Assembly: GCA_027596075.1 (NCBI GenBank) | Contig: JADGJC010000030.1 | Coordinates: 1 to 64,000, forward strand | Source of the DNA: Rhizophlyctis rosea | Taxonomy: Eukaryota > Chytridiomycota > Chytridiomycetes > Rhizophlyctidales > Rhizophlyctidaceae | Direction: 5' to 3' | Length of the DNA stretch: 64,000 bases | Shown here: piece by piece, positions 32,812 through 43,558 of the stretch | Position numbering within the stretch: the stretch's first letter is position 1 | How the letters are laid out: each line of letters opens with the position of its first letter | The notes under the pieces: model-generated | What the model saw: only the letters and a program-made list of their open reading frames with translations | What the model was told of the DNA's origin: nothing | The model's database searches: none | Translations under genes and position numbers: made by a program

Positions 32812-35800
32812 CTAAGAGCGGGTAATATCCCTGCACGGAAAACATTAAAGATCAGCATAAATCAAATCATCAGGAAACAATAATGGGTTGCTTCCGACAA
32901 CCTACCTTCCAAACATTTGGCTGAAAGATGGGAAAAATCGAGCAAAAAGGGGCACATGTAAACAATCAAGTCAGCCGCAACAAGAACCACGTAAACAATG
33001 TAATTTGGACGCACCTCTTGATCCAATCGAATGCCAACAACGTTCTAGTGCGGAAAGACACCTGCTTGGACAGGTATGCTCCCCTCCACACAAAGTAGAC
33101 GGCTGTGGGAAATCAGATCAAAGCAAGTCAAAGTCAGAATCCCCAACAGAAAAAACATAAAGAAAACCAAAAACCAAATTCAGTAATTATGCAAACACGT
33201 ACCAATACCGCCTCCAGACCATCCATCACCCAAATCCATCACCGCATTATCTGTTGCCCATCGAACTGTCAATTGATAGCGCGCATTCTAGACGACAACA
33301 AAAAACAACTCACCCCCTCCAACATATGAGAAACTCCCGAAATGCTTGTAAGCAAACGGCTTCAGAGCAAGCTCCGTCTCTGGCCAAGCAGTAGGCGCCA
33401 CAAGTGACAACTGCGAAAGCTTCTTGCCCAAATAGGTCCCTTGCTGCCCGGCGACCTGAGCCGTGGCAGGCAAAGATGTTAACTTGTTGTTGATGTCCTT
33501 CAGCATTTTCTAGATTGCCACAGTCCACAACATTTGATCAGCATCCCCATCCATAGAAATTGTCAATATTGCTGGTCAGAACGCACCTGAATCTCCTCCA
33601 TCTCAAGGTACATTGACCGATCAACATCGTAATCATCAAAAAGCTGCCGCATCTTGCTAAGGTGCACGCGGCTCTGCGGGTACTCCTCAATGATCTCAGC
33701 AATGACCTGAGAAAAGGAGAAGCGCATACGTGTAAGCACGTTATTGCTGCTCCCTTCCCAGTCGCAACTTACCGCGGCAAACTCATCGTAATTGAGCTTC
33801 TGTGCACCAATCTTTTGGAACCTTTTCGTAACAATGTCGATCATCTTCGGGTTTTCGATGGTTGCGCAATCACCAAGACTATCCACATGTGCAATCAGAA
33901 ATCAGTTCCGCTGAAAACCATAACTATTCAGAGGACTTACGCATAGATTCCTTCAGCACCCTTCAACCTCAACCGGGAATCAACTTCCAAAGCCCTCTTG
34001 TTCTTCTGCGACTCGATCTTGTCATTCAGCCGCTGAGTGAATTCCCACATTCCAACTCCCGTACTCCACACGCACAGCCCGAAGGGAAGGCTGGTTCATC
34101 GCCATCAATCAGATGAATACTCCAAAGGTCGAATCATTGAGGAACGACATACTCAAAAGTGTCATTCTCTCCCTTCGGCACGCCCTTCTTCCTGTACGTG
34201 ATCTTCTCCTTCTCCACGCCCGTAACTCTTGCGTTCGTGATGATGTTGATGTTCTCCCCTCGCATCTTCTTCTCAGCGAACTCAGAAATAGCTGACGGAG
34301 TTGCAGCGTGAACCTACGACCTCGCATGTTTGATCTGGCCATTCTCACATACCTTCTGAGAACGTGTTCAAAATGTGGTCAGCACTCTGAATGATAGTCA
34401 CTGACACGTATTTCTCCAACAATTCCGGGAAATAGTGAATCAAGTCCTAAAATCATCCATTGAATCAGGAACCTGCATTTACATCATATGCTGGGCGAGT
34501 GGTACCTGATGGAGGAAGTCGTACAGCTCTGATTCCGCAAAGTTAGTCCAGAATCGTCTTTCTGACGTCAAACAGGTTTCACGTACTGACCGGCAGCATA
34601 CTCAACACCGGTTGGGCCTCCACCAGCAATGACGAAGCTCAATAATCTCTATGCATATGGAGCTAAGTTTAGCCATTGCCACGTAGAATGACAGACCATT
34701 TGAACAAACCTTCTTCTCTTCCTCAGATGTTGTCGGCAGCGCCGCAGTCTCAAACAAATTCATCAACTTGTATCGCAGAGCACGCGCATCTTGAATTGTC
34801 TTCAAAAAGTGAGTGTTCTCCTTTACACCAGGCACACCGAATGTGTTGTTCTTTGCTGATTGTTCCCAATGATCAGACACGCGACCAGCTGTTCTTACTA
34901 TCCCACTTCTTACCGCCAACAGAAATCACTAATTTGTCGTACGGAATTAGGAAATGCTTCCCATCAAGCCCGATAACCTCAACCATCTTGTGGTCCATAT
35001 GTACATCTGACATGTAAAACGGATGGTGAGAACACAATATCGCGAGGCTCCACATTGGAAACTCCGCTCACCATATGCTTCACCCTCGCAATATTGTGCA
35101 CGCGAACGGCGACAGATCTTTCGGATGCTTTCCTACACTGAACGCTCAGTAAACAGGCGGTGGGCGAGGAAGAAGCCAGGACTCTCACCAGCAAACTACG
35201 CGCTTCTACTGTACCACTGGCAGCCTGTAAGGAAGGACTCAGCACATGCCGCAAAAGGATTTTGGTGAACGAGGAATGTCACCTCGGGTAGAAGGGGAGT
35301 GAATAGAAAATCTGACAAGATGGTGAGGTCAGAGATGACATGAATGTTCATCATGACGATTGAGCGCACTCACAGTTTTGTGGTGATACCACAACCGTGT
35401 AATATCCATTTGGCTCCAAATCCTTCAATAGTCCCACAGCAGCCCATCCCGACCCCAGCACGACCAATCGCGGCTTATCCAAATCCGCCGTGTCTCCAGA
35501 CACTTGTGTAATGATTGGAAGCTCCACGCCATTGATGGTCAGCGTCTTCGGGTACTTATCTCCCGTTGACTGAGTGAGGTTGCCCGTTACGGTAACGGCT
35601 GGCTCTACTTCTTTGGCATCGACGGCCGCAAGGGTGCTGTAACCCACTAGGAGTGCCCCCGTAAGAGCTGCCGTTGACGCGCCCAGGAAGACTAGTGGCT
35701 TCCTCCCCACGCTTCTTAGCGAGGCAGCTGACGTTTGTGAAGAAGCTAGTCGAGACGGAACGAGGTTGGGATTGCGCCTCAACAAGGCTGATCGGAAGGG

Positions 35801-35839
35801 GGTTTTGTTTATTGCGCGCGTCACGCTATTTACAGTCAT
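32812..35839 (-). CDS. NDE1: external alternative NADH dehydrogenase with EF-hand (NDE type)
   Basis: Type II NADH:ubiquinone oxidoreductase on the outer face of the inner mitochondrial membrane, oxidising cytosolic NADH without proton pumping. The presequence is Arg/Ser-rich (start MTVNSVTRAINKTPFRSALL), followed by a membrane anchor (PLVFLGASTAALTGALLVGY). The FAD-binding start is LVVLGSGWAAVGLLKDL, then YFLFTPLLPEVTF across an intron. The NADH-binding region and FVIAGGGPTGVE-type segment lie near 34600. An EF-hand-like insert (LFDDYDVDRSMYLEMEEIQ, about 33600) marks the calcium-responsive external class. The C-terminus splices through WRGAYLSKQVSFRTRTLLAF and QMFGRDITRS to the stop at 32812, as in fungal Nde proteins. 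About ten exons. No disruption seen. Confidence 0.9.
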
Positions 35840-36437
35840 CTTGAATTGAAGTAAATATGGTGAACTTTCTGGGGAGTGTCCGATAAGCTTGACTGGTGAG
35901 ACTTGCGGAGCCGAGGGTCGCTAGATCTATTTATATGTTCACTGGCAAGTGTACAAAGTGACTCTCACCAGATGGGTGTAGGGAAGGACATAATATCTGT
36001 GCCTGCATACACCCACCCATTATCGGATGGGCGATGATGTTGGGTTGGAATGTGCCACAAACCTCCCAATTGGGACAGACACCTGGTCTGACGGGTGTTA
36101 CGCTTACCTCATACCCCTACCCATATCAGAATGGTGTCTCGATAAAAGGTTCCAAACCATTCTAATCATCATCAACACGCAGTGACGGTATAGTACCTAC
36201 CCAGAAGACTGCTCATCACAACCCACAATAAACTCTCCAGTCTGCACCAAGAAGGACAATCACTTCCGTGTTTCGGTGTACATAACACTTTTAACACGTC
36301 CGACCGCACCTCGCCGCTTGGTCACAAACGTTGAAACCTTGAACGTTGCGGCTGAGTAACGCCATGTCTGTGCCCACCACAAGTAAGGCCCACAGTCTGA
36401 CCACTTCACCTCTTTCCCTCATCCCTCATCAAGCACT
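35840..36437. promoter_or_regulatory. divergent intergenic region, NDE and Hv1 genes
   Basis: 598 bases between two divergent starts. TATTTATATG near 35928 on the NDE side is TATA-like. Related blocks GATGGGTGTAGGG (about 35971), CACCCACCCATT (about 36010) and CCCCTACCCAT (about 36113) are imperfect repeats in both orientations and might be binding sites. No gene was seen. Confidence 0.35.
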
Positions 36438-37322
36438 ATGGCGGACTCCACAACGCCGCTTCTTCAACAGGAAGACCCCTTACTTGAAGACGTGGAGGCA
36501 CAGCTGTCAACTGATCTGGCCAACGAAGAGAAGGCATGGCGAAAAGATCACGCCAGCAGACCTGAAGGGCATTGGCGGAAGAAGTTGGGCCACGTTCTCG
36601 AGCACACAAGATTCCACTGGCTAGTGCTGTTCCTGGTCCTTCTGGACCTGGTGGTGGTGTTGACGGAAATCATCAGCACGTTTTTGGAAAACGTAAGTAG
36701 ATCAGTCAGTGCATTACCTGGGGGAATAGAGTGGAGGCAGTGAGAGGCTTTGCAACGCCCAGAACGGCGTGTAAAGTCAAGGACATAATCATCAATGCAT
36801 GATACGCGTCGACACTGTGCAAACTCCAAGGCAACTTGGTCGGGAGGTCCTGGTTTGCCACAAGAGATACGTTCAAACATATGCGTCTTTCAACACGAAC
36901 TCGGCGGCTGTTCCATAATAATCCCCGCCTCATAATAGAACTGCACCGACACCTCCCCATCCCCAGCCGAACACCCACTTTGGCATGACGTCCTAGCCCA
37001 CATCTCAACCGTAATCCTTATCCTCTTCAACCTCGAACTCATCGCCCACCTCGTCGCGTTCGGTCCCCGCTTCTTCACCCACAACGCCCTCCACCTCTTC
37101 GACGCAGCAGTCGTCATAACATCGTTAATCCTCGATCTCGTTCTGCGCGGCAAAGAACAAGAAGTCGCAGGTCTCTTGGTTGTCTTGCGTTGCTGGCGTT
37201 TGGTACGGGTTGTCGATGGGGTTGTCCTGACCGTGACGGATCAGTATAAGGGCAAGATTGATCGATTGGAGAAGGAGAATGCTCAGCTGAAGGAGGAGGT
37301 GCAGCGGCTGAAGAGTGCATAG
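36438..37322 (+). CDS. HVCN1: voltage-gated proton channel Hv1
   Basis: 212 residues in two exons (36438-36692, 36939-37322). It is a voltage-sensor-only channel that conducts protons when depolarised. S1 WLVLFLVLLDLVVVLTEI carries the selectivity Asp (LLDLVV) and a downstream Glu. S2 is ISTVILILFNLELIAHLV. S3 LFDAAVVITSLILDLVL has both conserved Asp residues. S4 LLVVLRCWRLVRVVDGVVL matches the Hv1 signature RxWRxxR with three gating arginines. The C-terminus is a short coiled coil (KIDRLEKENAQLKEEVQRLK), which would dimerise the channel. The intron of 246 bases is long for this window, and I found no further exon in it. Of the two zinc-binding His of the human channel, one lies near the start of S2 here (LAHIST) and the S3-S4 loop has none (RGKEQEVAG). 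Lone S4 kinship to other voltage sensors is excluded by the lack of a pore. Confidence 0.92.
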
Positions 37323-37799
37323 TTCTTGAAGTCAAGCCCACGGAGTAACCGGAATGCAGTGTGATTTAAGAGTAGAAATCGACAGGTCCTGTGCATAGAA
37401 TTGAAAAGTTGTTTCATTTGGTTGAGATATTCCCACGTGATTATTTCCATACTAGCAAACACTCCGCAGTGAAGTTGAAGATCAGGAAGAATGTCCATAA
37501 TAGCGCAGATGTGACCAAGTACTCAAGTTGCCAAGCAATGAATATCATACTGTAGAGATGGCAAGGCCCCGTGGATCCCATATCTATGTGATTTGCGGAT
37601 TCGAAGAATGAGATTTTTCAGAAGCCGCATGGGCGGAGCATACGACACTCGCACTACTACACCACATCCATTCATGGAGGAATATTCTTATTAACAACGA
37701 CTTCCTACAAGGTCTGCTTCATTCCCTGGTCCATAAAAGTTTCTGCTTCTCTTCTTTTGCCCCTTCCGTTGCCAATTGTTGCAGATTGATTCGTTTCAA
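37323..37799. other. intergenic, convergent 3' regions
   Basis: 477 bases between the stops of the Hv1 and F-box/ankyrin genes. No supported gene, repeat or RNA seen; probably 3' UTRs. Confidence 0.45.
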
Positions 37800-39536
37800 T
37801 CACTCTGACAAAGCCTCGATGGGGTCATGCTGGTTCCGTTCTGGCGCGGGAATGGTAAGTCTCGATTTTGGGCGAATGGTACGACGTGATGTAGGTGGGA
37901 CCGGGAGTCTCGCCCGGTCCAGAAGTGGTAGGGTGCTGTGAGCGGCGTACCGTGCTGCTAAGGTCCCATAACCGCCGGTCCCCGCTCCATTCTCCAGCAG
38001 CAGCTTTACAGTGTCGACATGACCTTTTTGCGCAGCCGATGTAAGAGCCTTCCCATTATATGCAAAGATATTCGCACCCGCCCCCAGCAGAATCCGCACC
38101 ACCTCCGTGTGGCCATTCCTTGCCGACTTCCACAATACCGCGTCGTCTCCCGCATGAATATCCGCCCCGCCCAACAACAGAAGACTCAACACAGCGACAT
38201 GCCCACTACTTCCGGCCGCCCACAGTGGCTGCCCGCCCCTAGCGTTCACATCGGCTCCCGAGCTGAGCAAAAGCGCCACTACCTTCGAGTAACCAAATTG
38301 TGCTGCATTGATAATTGGCTGATTGTCCATCGCATCCGCGCGAGCTCCCGCTTCGAGCAGCACGGCCACCACATCTACATGTCCAAACAAGGCTGCACTA
38401 ACGATTGCTTGATTGTCCTCACTGTACACACAAGCCCCTGCACGAAGCATCTCTTTCACAGCTCTCACTTTTCCCATTGCTGCCGCCGTCCACAAAGCTA
38501 CGTTCCTATCAGCACCCATTGCCAACAAAAATGCCACCACCTCCTCATGACCCATCTGCGCTGCGCTAACGATCGATCTATTGCTCCTAGCGGACGGGTC
38601 GGCGCCATAGTCCAAGAGGAGCCGCACTACTTCCAGGTGACCTTTCGATGCCGCTCCGTGCAGAGCTGCATCTTCTTCCGCATGCACGTTCGCACCCGCT
38701 TCCAGTAGCATCGTCACCAGTTTTACATTCCCCTGTTCCGCCGGAAATTTCAATTTCGTGTACTCAAGAGTGGCCCCCATATCGAGCATCAACTCCGCCA
38801 CTTCGGTTGTTCCCTTCTGTACCGCCGCCCCGAGTGCCTCGCTGACTGCTGGTTGAGCATAGCTACCTGCTTCAAGCAAGAATACGACCGTCTCAAGATG
38901 ACCTCCACGGGCTGCCACGTGTAGAGCACTGCTTGACGAGAGCATCCACAAACTGGCGGGTTTATCTTCGAGGTGCTCATAAAATATCCGTCCGTCCCTG
39001 GCGCCTGCTTCCAGCAAGGTCCGTACCACGTCAAAGTGATTGCGTTCCGCTGCCACGAAAAGCCCCTTTCGCAAAATGATGCCGTGCCCTTTTTCGATGC
39101 CCTTCTTTTTCATTGTGTTCAGGATCACCTTCAAGGTAAAGTGGTCCCCTACAAGAGCTGCGTGTTGGACGGCGGTACCAAGCAGATGGCAGGAAACGTC
39201 CCAACGATATGCTTCCAGTATCTCTGGGTACCAATTGGTTTCCGCCTAATATACCAAGATCCTTGAAAATCAATATCAGAAAATTTTGTCATCAGTTTTG
39301 AACACACATACCCATTGCCAACAATTTTCCAACCCACGACGATGTTGTCGGTATCCCGCCTCGCCCCAAGCGACATCACGCTCCTTGAGGAAAGCACGAA
39401 AGCCTCGGCTGGTTGCACGAAGCTTTGATCCGGTAGGTCCATCACTAATTCTGACGATCTCGAGAATCAGCTCTGGTGGTAGGTTCAGTTCGGTAGCGCC
39501 GTTGATGGCATGGTAGACGACGGATGCTTTTGCCAT
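37800..39536 (-). CDS. F-box-like / ankyrin repeat protein
   Basis: 556 residues in two exons (39536-39312 and 39245-37800). The N-terminus has an F-box-like segment (TELNLPPELILEIVRISDG). Exon 2 begins AETNWYPEILEAY and runs into about ten to twelve ankyrin repeats, e.g. SALHVAARGGHLETVVFLLE, AALHGAASKGHLEVVRLLLD, QPIINAAQFGYSKVVALLLS, KALTSAAQKGHVDTVKLLLE. The last 60 residues are basic and Pro-rich. The acceptor at 39246 (ATTAG) is the one that keeps the ankyrin frame. F-box/ankyrin combinations usually present substrates to SCF ubiquitin ligases; the target is unknown. The long plus-strand frame at 38019-38708 is its mirror image and not a gene. Confidence 0.82.
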
Positions 39537-40062
39537 TTTACTCTTGCTGTGTGTTGGTTCTGAGTGAGTGTGACAGTTTCGGCGATCTTTCTCAAGCATA
39601 CACGCACCGAACTAGTACTACTAGGTTGCTATTTTGATAGACGAAGGATGATGCTTTTGATGGACGTAGGAACACACTCCGTGTCCCCGAATTGGTTTTG
39701 AAGCGGATGTGTGGAAGAAGAATTGGGTGCAAACAGGTGCTGCGCAAATCTGAAAATTGACCAGGAACTTTGAAGAAGGGCTGGAAGAAGGGCAAGGCAG
39801 GAGGCCAGGGGTGGGTGGCTGCTGAGGTAAGCCGTTCAAGGTGATGACGGATGACGACTAGTGGACCCTGAGAGCTGTTTTCCTTATCCACAAATCTTCG
39901 ATTGGTTCCACTTTCACTCTTGTATATTCCAGTACTAGTAAACGGCACCTTTATATTCACGAACATGGCCGAACCATATTGGACCGTTTCTGACGGAAGA
40001 GCAGTGAGGGCTCAGTAAGAATCAAGCTGTTGGTTTTGTCAGGGCTGTCGTCGTCAATTAAC
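39537..40062. promoter_or_regulatory. divergent intergenic region
   Basis: 526 bases between the starts of the F-box/ankyrin gene and the small zinc-binding gene. No repeats or recognised sites; promoter function is positional inference. Confidence 0.35.
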
Positions 40063-40504
40063 ATGCAACCCGAAAGAACATGTCGCCAATGCAAGCAAAC
40101 GATCTACAAAGATGAAGATGTCAAAGTGAGCCAAATAACAACCTGAGCTCCTTCCACCGTGTCTAATTTTGCTGTAGGTCCGCTCCGGTCGTAAAATCCG
40201 TCTATTCTATCACCCAACTTGCTTTTCGGGTTCCGCCGATCCAAGAACGCAGAGCTCTTCCTCCTACCATGATCCACGCTATGGACATGCCGTATCATCT
40301 AGCGCACCCGCATCAAAGGGGCGTGGGAAATGGAGCGTTGACGATTATGGGTATATGCCATCAGGAACTACGCCAGCACGGGGCATTAGCAGCACCAGTG
40401 TGCAGGATCTAGCAAGAGCCGCAGGGCCAGGAAGTCGTGCAGGCAGTCGAGCTGGAAGTCGCATGGATTTGACTGGCAAGACAAGTAGTGGTAAAGCACC
40501 GTAG
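40063..40504 (+). CDS. small zinc-binding protein (CxxC ... HPTCF)
   Basis: 129 residues in two exons (40063-40125 and 40178-40504) joined at GTCAAA|gtgagc...ctgtag|GTCCGC. Exon 1 gives MQPERTCRQCKQTIYKDEDV with a CxxC pair. Exon 2 begins VRSGRKIRLFYHPTCFSGSA and supplies a matching His and Cys, so the first 50 residues should form one zinc knot of PARP/LIM-half type. The rest is Ser/Gly/Arg-rich with tandem GSRAGSRAGSR, probably disordered. Each exon is short, so it is easily missed, but frame, splice sites and motif agree. Function unknown. Such domains bind nucleic acid or protein. Confidence 0.7.
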
Positions 40505-40889
40505 AGCTAATTTTCTTAGCTGATCCTTATGTAGGTTTGTTAAGCTAGTACGTATATTGTAGCACATAATCTGGAAAGCACAAAAAGAGTAGGCCAACTC
40601 AGATATCACGAGATTTGCTACACTCCGGTAACGCACTGAAACAATGGGTTTGCGCTACATCGTCTGTGTGCGACGAATAGTTGACATAAAACTTCAAAGA
40701 GTGCTTGCCGGCGTCCTCCTGCAAACATGTGCGACCAAACTGCATATTGCTTCGAACTTCATCCGACTGGTTTGAGCTGTTCGTTTGATTGACTTTTCAG
40801 CACGGAACCAGTCATACTGGAATGTCATTGATAAAATCATTACATACAATCTCGAAGGGCGGGGAAGAGGCCTCAATCTACCTTCGCCG
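40505..40889. other. intergenic, convergent 3' regions
   Basis: 385 bases between two facing stop codons. No gene or repeat seen. Confidence 0.45.
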
Positions 40890-42364
40890 TTACCACTTCC
40901 CATACTGTACAAAGTTTTCCCAATCGCTCTGCAGGGTCGCGGCCTGCTCCAATTCCGTGTTTTTGTTTGCAGCATCCACCCATATATCCCACCCCATCAT
41001 TTCTGTTTTGCCATATTCGGATTGAATATGCCTCCAGAGCCTGCGTAGCGCAAGGGTTAGCCATTGATAGCATGGAGAGCTTCATCACAACGCACCTGGA
41101 TCGACCAAGTGCGTCAAAATATCTCCCTTGGTAAGCAGGCGTCGTCAGGAACAATTTCTTGCCCATGAAGAGGAACTATACAGATTTTAGTTTGAAATTT
41201 GAAATGGGCCGTCACAAGCTTGACGGGAACGATGGACAGCCGACAATCAACACTCACCGGAGCTAGTGGAGGGAAATCAGGTGTAAGCAAATATCGATAC
41301 ACTCCTTCGTGAACCCCAACCCATTTTGTGCCCTCCCTGAAATCGACAGTTCTGCGCTCAGTATGCAAAAGGAGTTGGATATGCTTGAGCCGCAAACAAC
41401 CCCTTCATAACTCACCAGTCATCGACAACAATGATTCCACCCTCAACCAACGTCCTTGCTGCAATATCAAGGTTGTTCATCATATGTTCGGCATTCCGAC
41501 TGCCGTCCACACTAAATATCCGGAACGGCCCCGCCTTCTCCTCAACAGTCATCAGCAATACCTCCAGAGGAGATTCTTCGAGGACGTGAAAGCCCTCGGT
41601 CTCCGTGGGGTCAACAGAAAACCTCCGCAGATTGTTCGAAAGCACTTGAAGCGCTTCACCTCCCCCATTTTGTTCAGAGATTGGGTCGATAACAAGAGTG
41701 TGCTCCATAGGAGTTGTCGTGTGGGCTAGAGCAATGAAGAACTTGCCTAATGTGGGACGGAGATTAGAACACACTCCCATGCAAGATATATGGCAGACGA
41801 AGCGCAAACTCACCGCTGTGTCCTCCAATCTCCGCCACATCTCCGCACAAAAGCAGCTCATGCTGAATTGCGGACAGTATCTGCACTGCATACGCTGCAG
41901 CCGGTAACATGTAACCTTTGACTTGATCGTGGTGTCGGGCGTAGTTCAAGCGAGCATCAGAGGAATGGCGCAGGTAACTACTGTCGTTATCTGATCTGGA
42001 TCGCACTTTTTTGCTATTTCGAAGGCAAACACCGTTGTGGTGGGTAGCAGCATGGATGAAGGTAGAAACAGATATTGAGTTGACTGGAACCCATATGCGC
42101 AAGGTAATGCTCATTGCAGGAAAGCCGTCCTTGCTCACCCGCAGTGAACGCTGTCGACCTTTTCCTGAGCGCAACTTTATGAGCAAGCTGCGCAAAGGAG
42201 TTGTTTTCAGCAAGTGGTGGACATGCTGTACCATCCACGTCGCCACCCCCTCGCTTTACGAGGGACACAATTTGAAAGAGAAGTAATTCAGCGAATATCA
42301 ATAGCACCAGCAGCACTGATCTTGACAGGGCTCGAGATCCAAAGAAGTTGACTGCGGGCTTCAT
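40890..42364 (-). CDS. membrane-anchored class I methyltransferase-like protein
   Basis: The start MKPAVNFFGSRALSRS is followed by a single hydrophobic segment (VLLVLLIFAELLLFQIVSLV), a type II signal anchor that would place the catalytic domain in the secretory lumen. After introns come YARHHDQVKGYMLPAAAYAV, the SAM-binding motif I CGDVAEIGGHSGKFFIALAH, TLVIDPISEQNGG, then FRIFSVDGSRNAEHMMNNLD and LVEGGIIVVDDWFREG, which has the Asp-Asp typical of Methyltransf_24 proteins. The last exons give LFLTTPAYQGRYFDALGRS and WDIWVDAANKNTELEQAA, stopping at 40890. Fold assignment is good. The substrate is unknown; a glycan or lipid modification is possible given the topology. Confidence 0.75.
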
Positions 42365-43558
42365 GCTGAAGTGCAGGTGACAGCGTAATTATAGTGACGG
42401 AATTGGTGTACGCTCTGACATTCGATGATGGAAATGGCTTCTGATTCTGAGGCAGGCCGATGGTCGAGCGTGTGTCGAGGGAGTCGGTACAACGAAATAA
42501 ACAGCAGCAAACTTGGAAGGAGTGCCAGGGTGTCTCCTTGGATGTCATCCTTGGAGTTTATAATGGCTCACGGGGTAAATGGGAAAGGGGGCCACTTCGG
42601 AGTGGATGATAGTCGGAGCGTGCACGCTTACAGGAGGAGGAACTGTGAGGAATGTCCGATGAGACCCCTTTCTTCCCCCTTAAGGAGCAACACGGCAATC
42701 ATCGTTGTTGTCAAGGCACCCCGTTGATGTGGTAGCAGACATGGAATGATGGATCACCGTCGGTTGCAACTCTTTTCATTCGGCATTCGGACTTTTGATC
42801 GGTTCCTTTCTATGAGCCATGAGCCCCTTTTGTCCGGGTTGGTTGAATCAATTCCCCCACACCAATTTGACTGTGCCACTACGCGTGGTCTAAGCCACTA
42901 TCGTTGCTGTATGGTTGTTGTTTGCACCAATGAGTAAGGATAAGTGCTTGTGAATAACTTGTAAGTCTTGTATCGGCTGGCCAGCAGTTGAGCAAGTTCC
43001 CGCGGTTACAGCGGTGTGAACGCGTGATGAACTTCCGAAGATGGGGCGTTCGACCTTAGCGAACTCTCTGGCGCATACCGTACGACCGTTTTTCGCACAC
43101 ACTTCGCTCGTAGTTTGTTGATGACCTCTAGAGCAGCCAAACAAGGAAGGCATTTACAGTGAAAGATTCAAGTCAACGCCAACTAGCTCGAAATTGGGCC
43201 GTACCGAACACACCACCCAGGGTTCATCATGTTGAGTTCGACTGACAAATAGCTACAAATTGCCCTGTTGGGCGGGTTGGAACTATCACCAAATATCTAG
43301 ACCGGCGAATGCACAACTTTCAGGTATCGCTGATTGATTGTCATAATCTACGATGAGTCTCTGCCAGGTGGGTCCAACATTTGAAGCACGAAGAATGATG
43401 CGGTTTTGAGCATGAAAACTTTGAGAAATACGGATTTCACAGCGATGGTTCAAGCCGGCTGGAGAACCAAACGGAACACAATAAACTTCATAAAATTCGG
43501 CCAATTTCGAATTGCTCTCTTCGAACCCTTCAATGTTTTCCTGCCAAGCCGATCCCCT
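42365..43558. other. 1.2-kb intergenic region
   Basis: This lies between the divergent methyltransferase and F-box genes. Open frames here are short and random-looking. The frame upstream of 43559 is continuous with the F-box gene but lacks domain character. No RNA gene, repeat or transposon end recognised. Confidence 0.45.

Noticed and set aside
38019..38708. 229-codon plus-strand open frame rich in His, Cys and Arg
   Set aside because: Mirror of the ankyrin repeats on the minus strand, which are conserved and spliced correctly.
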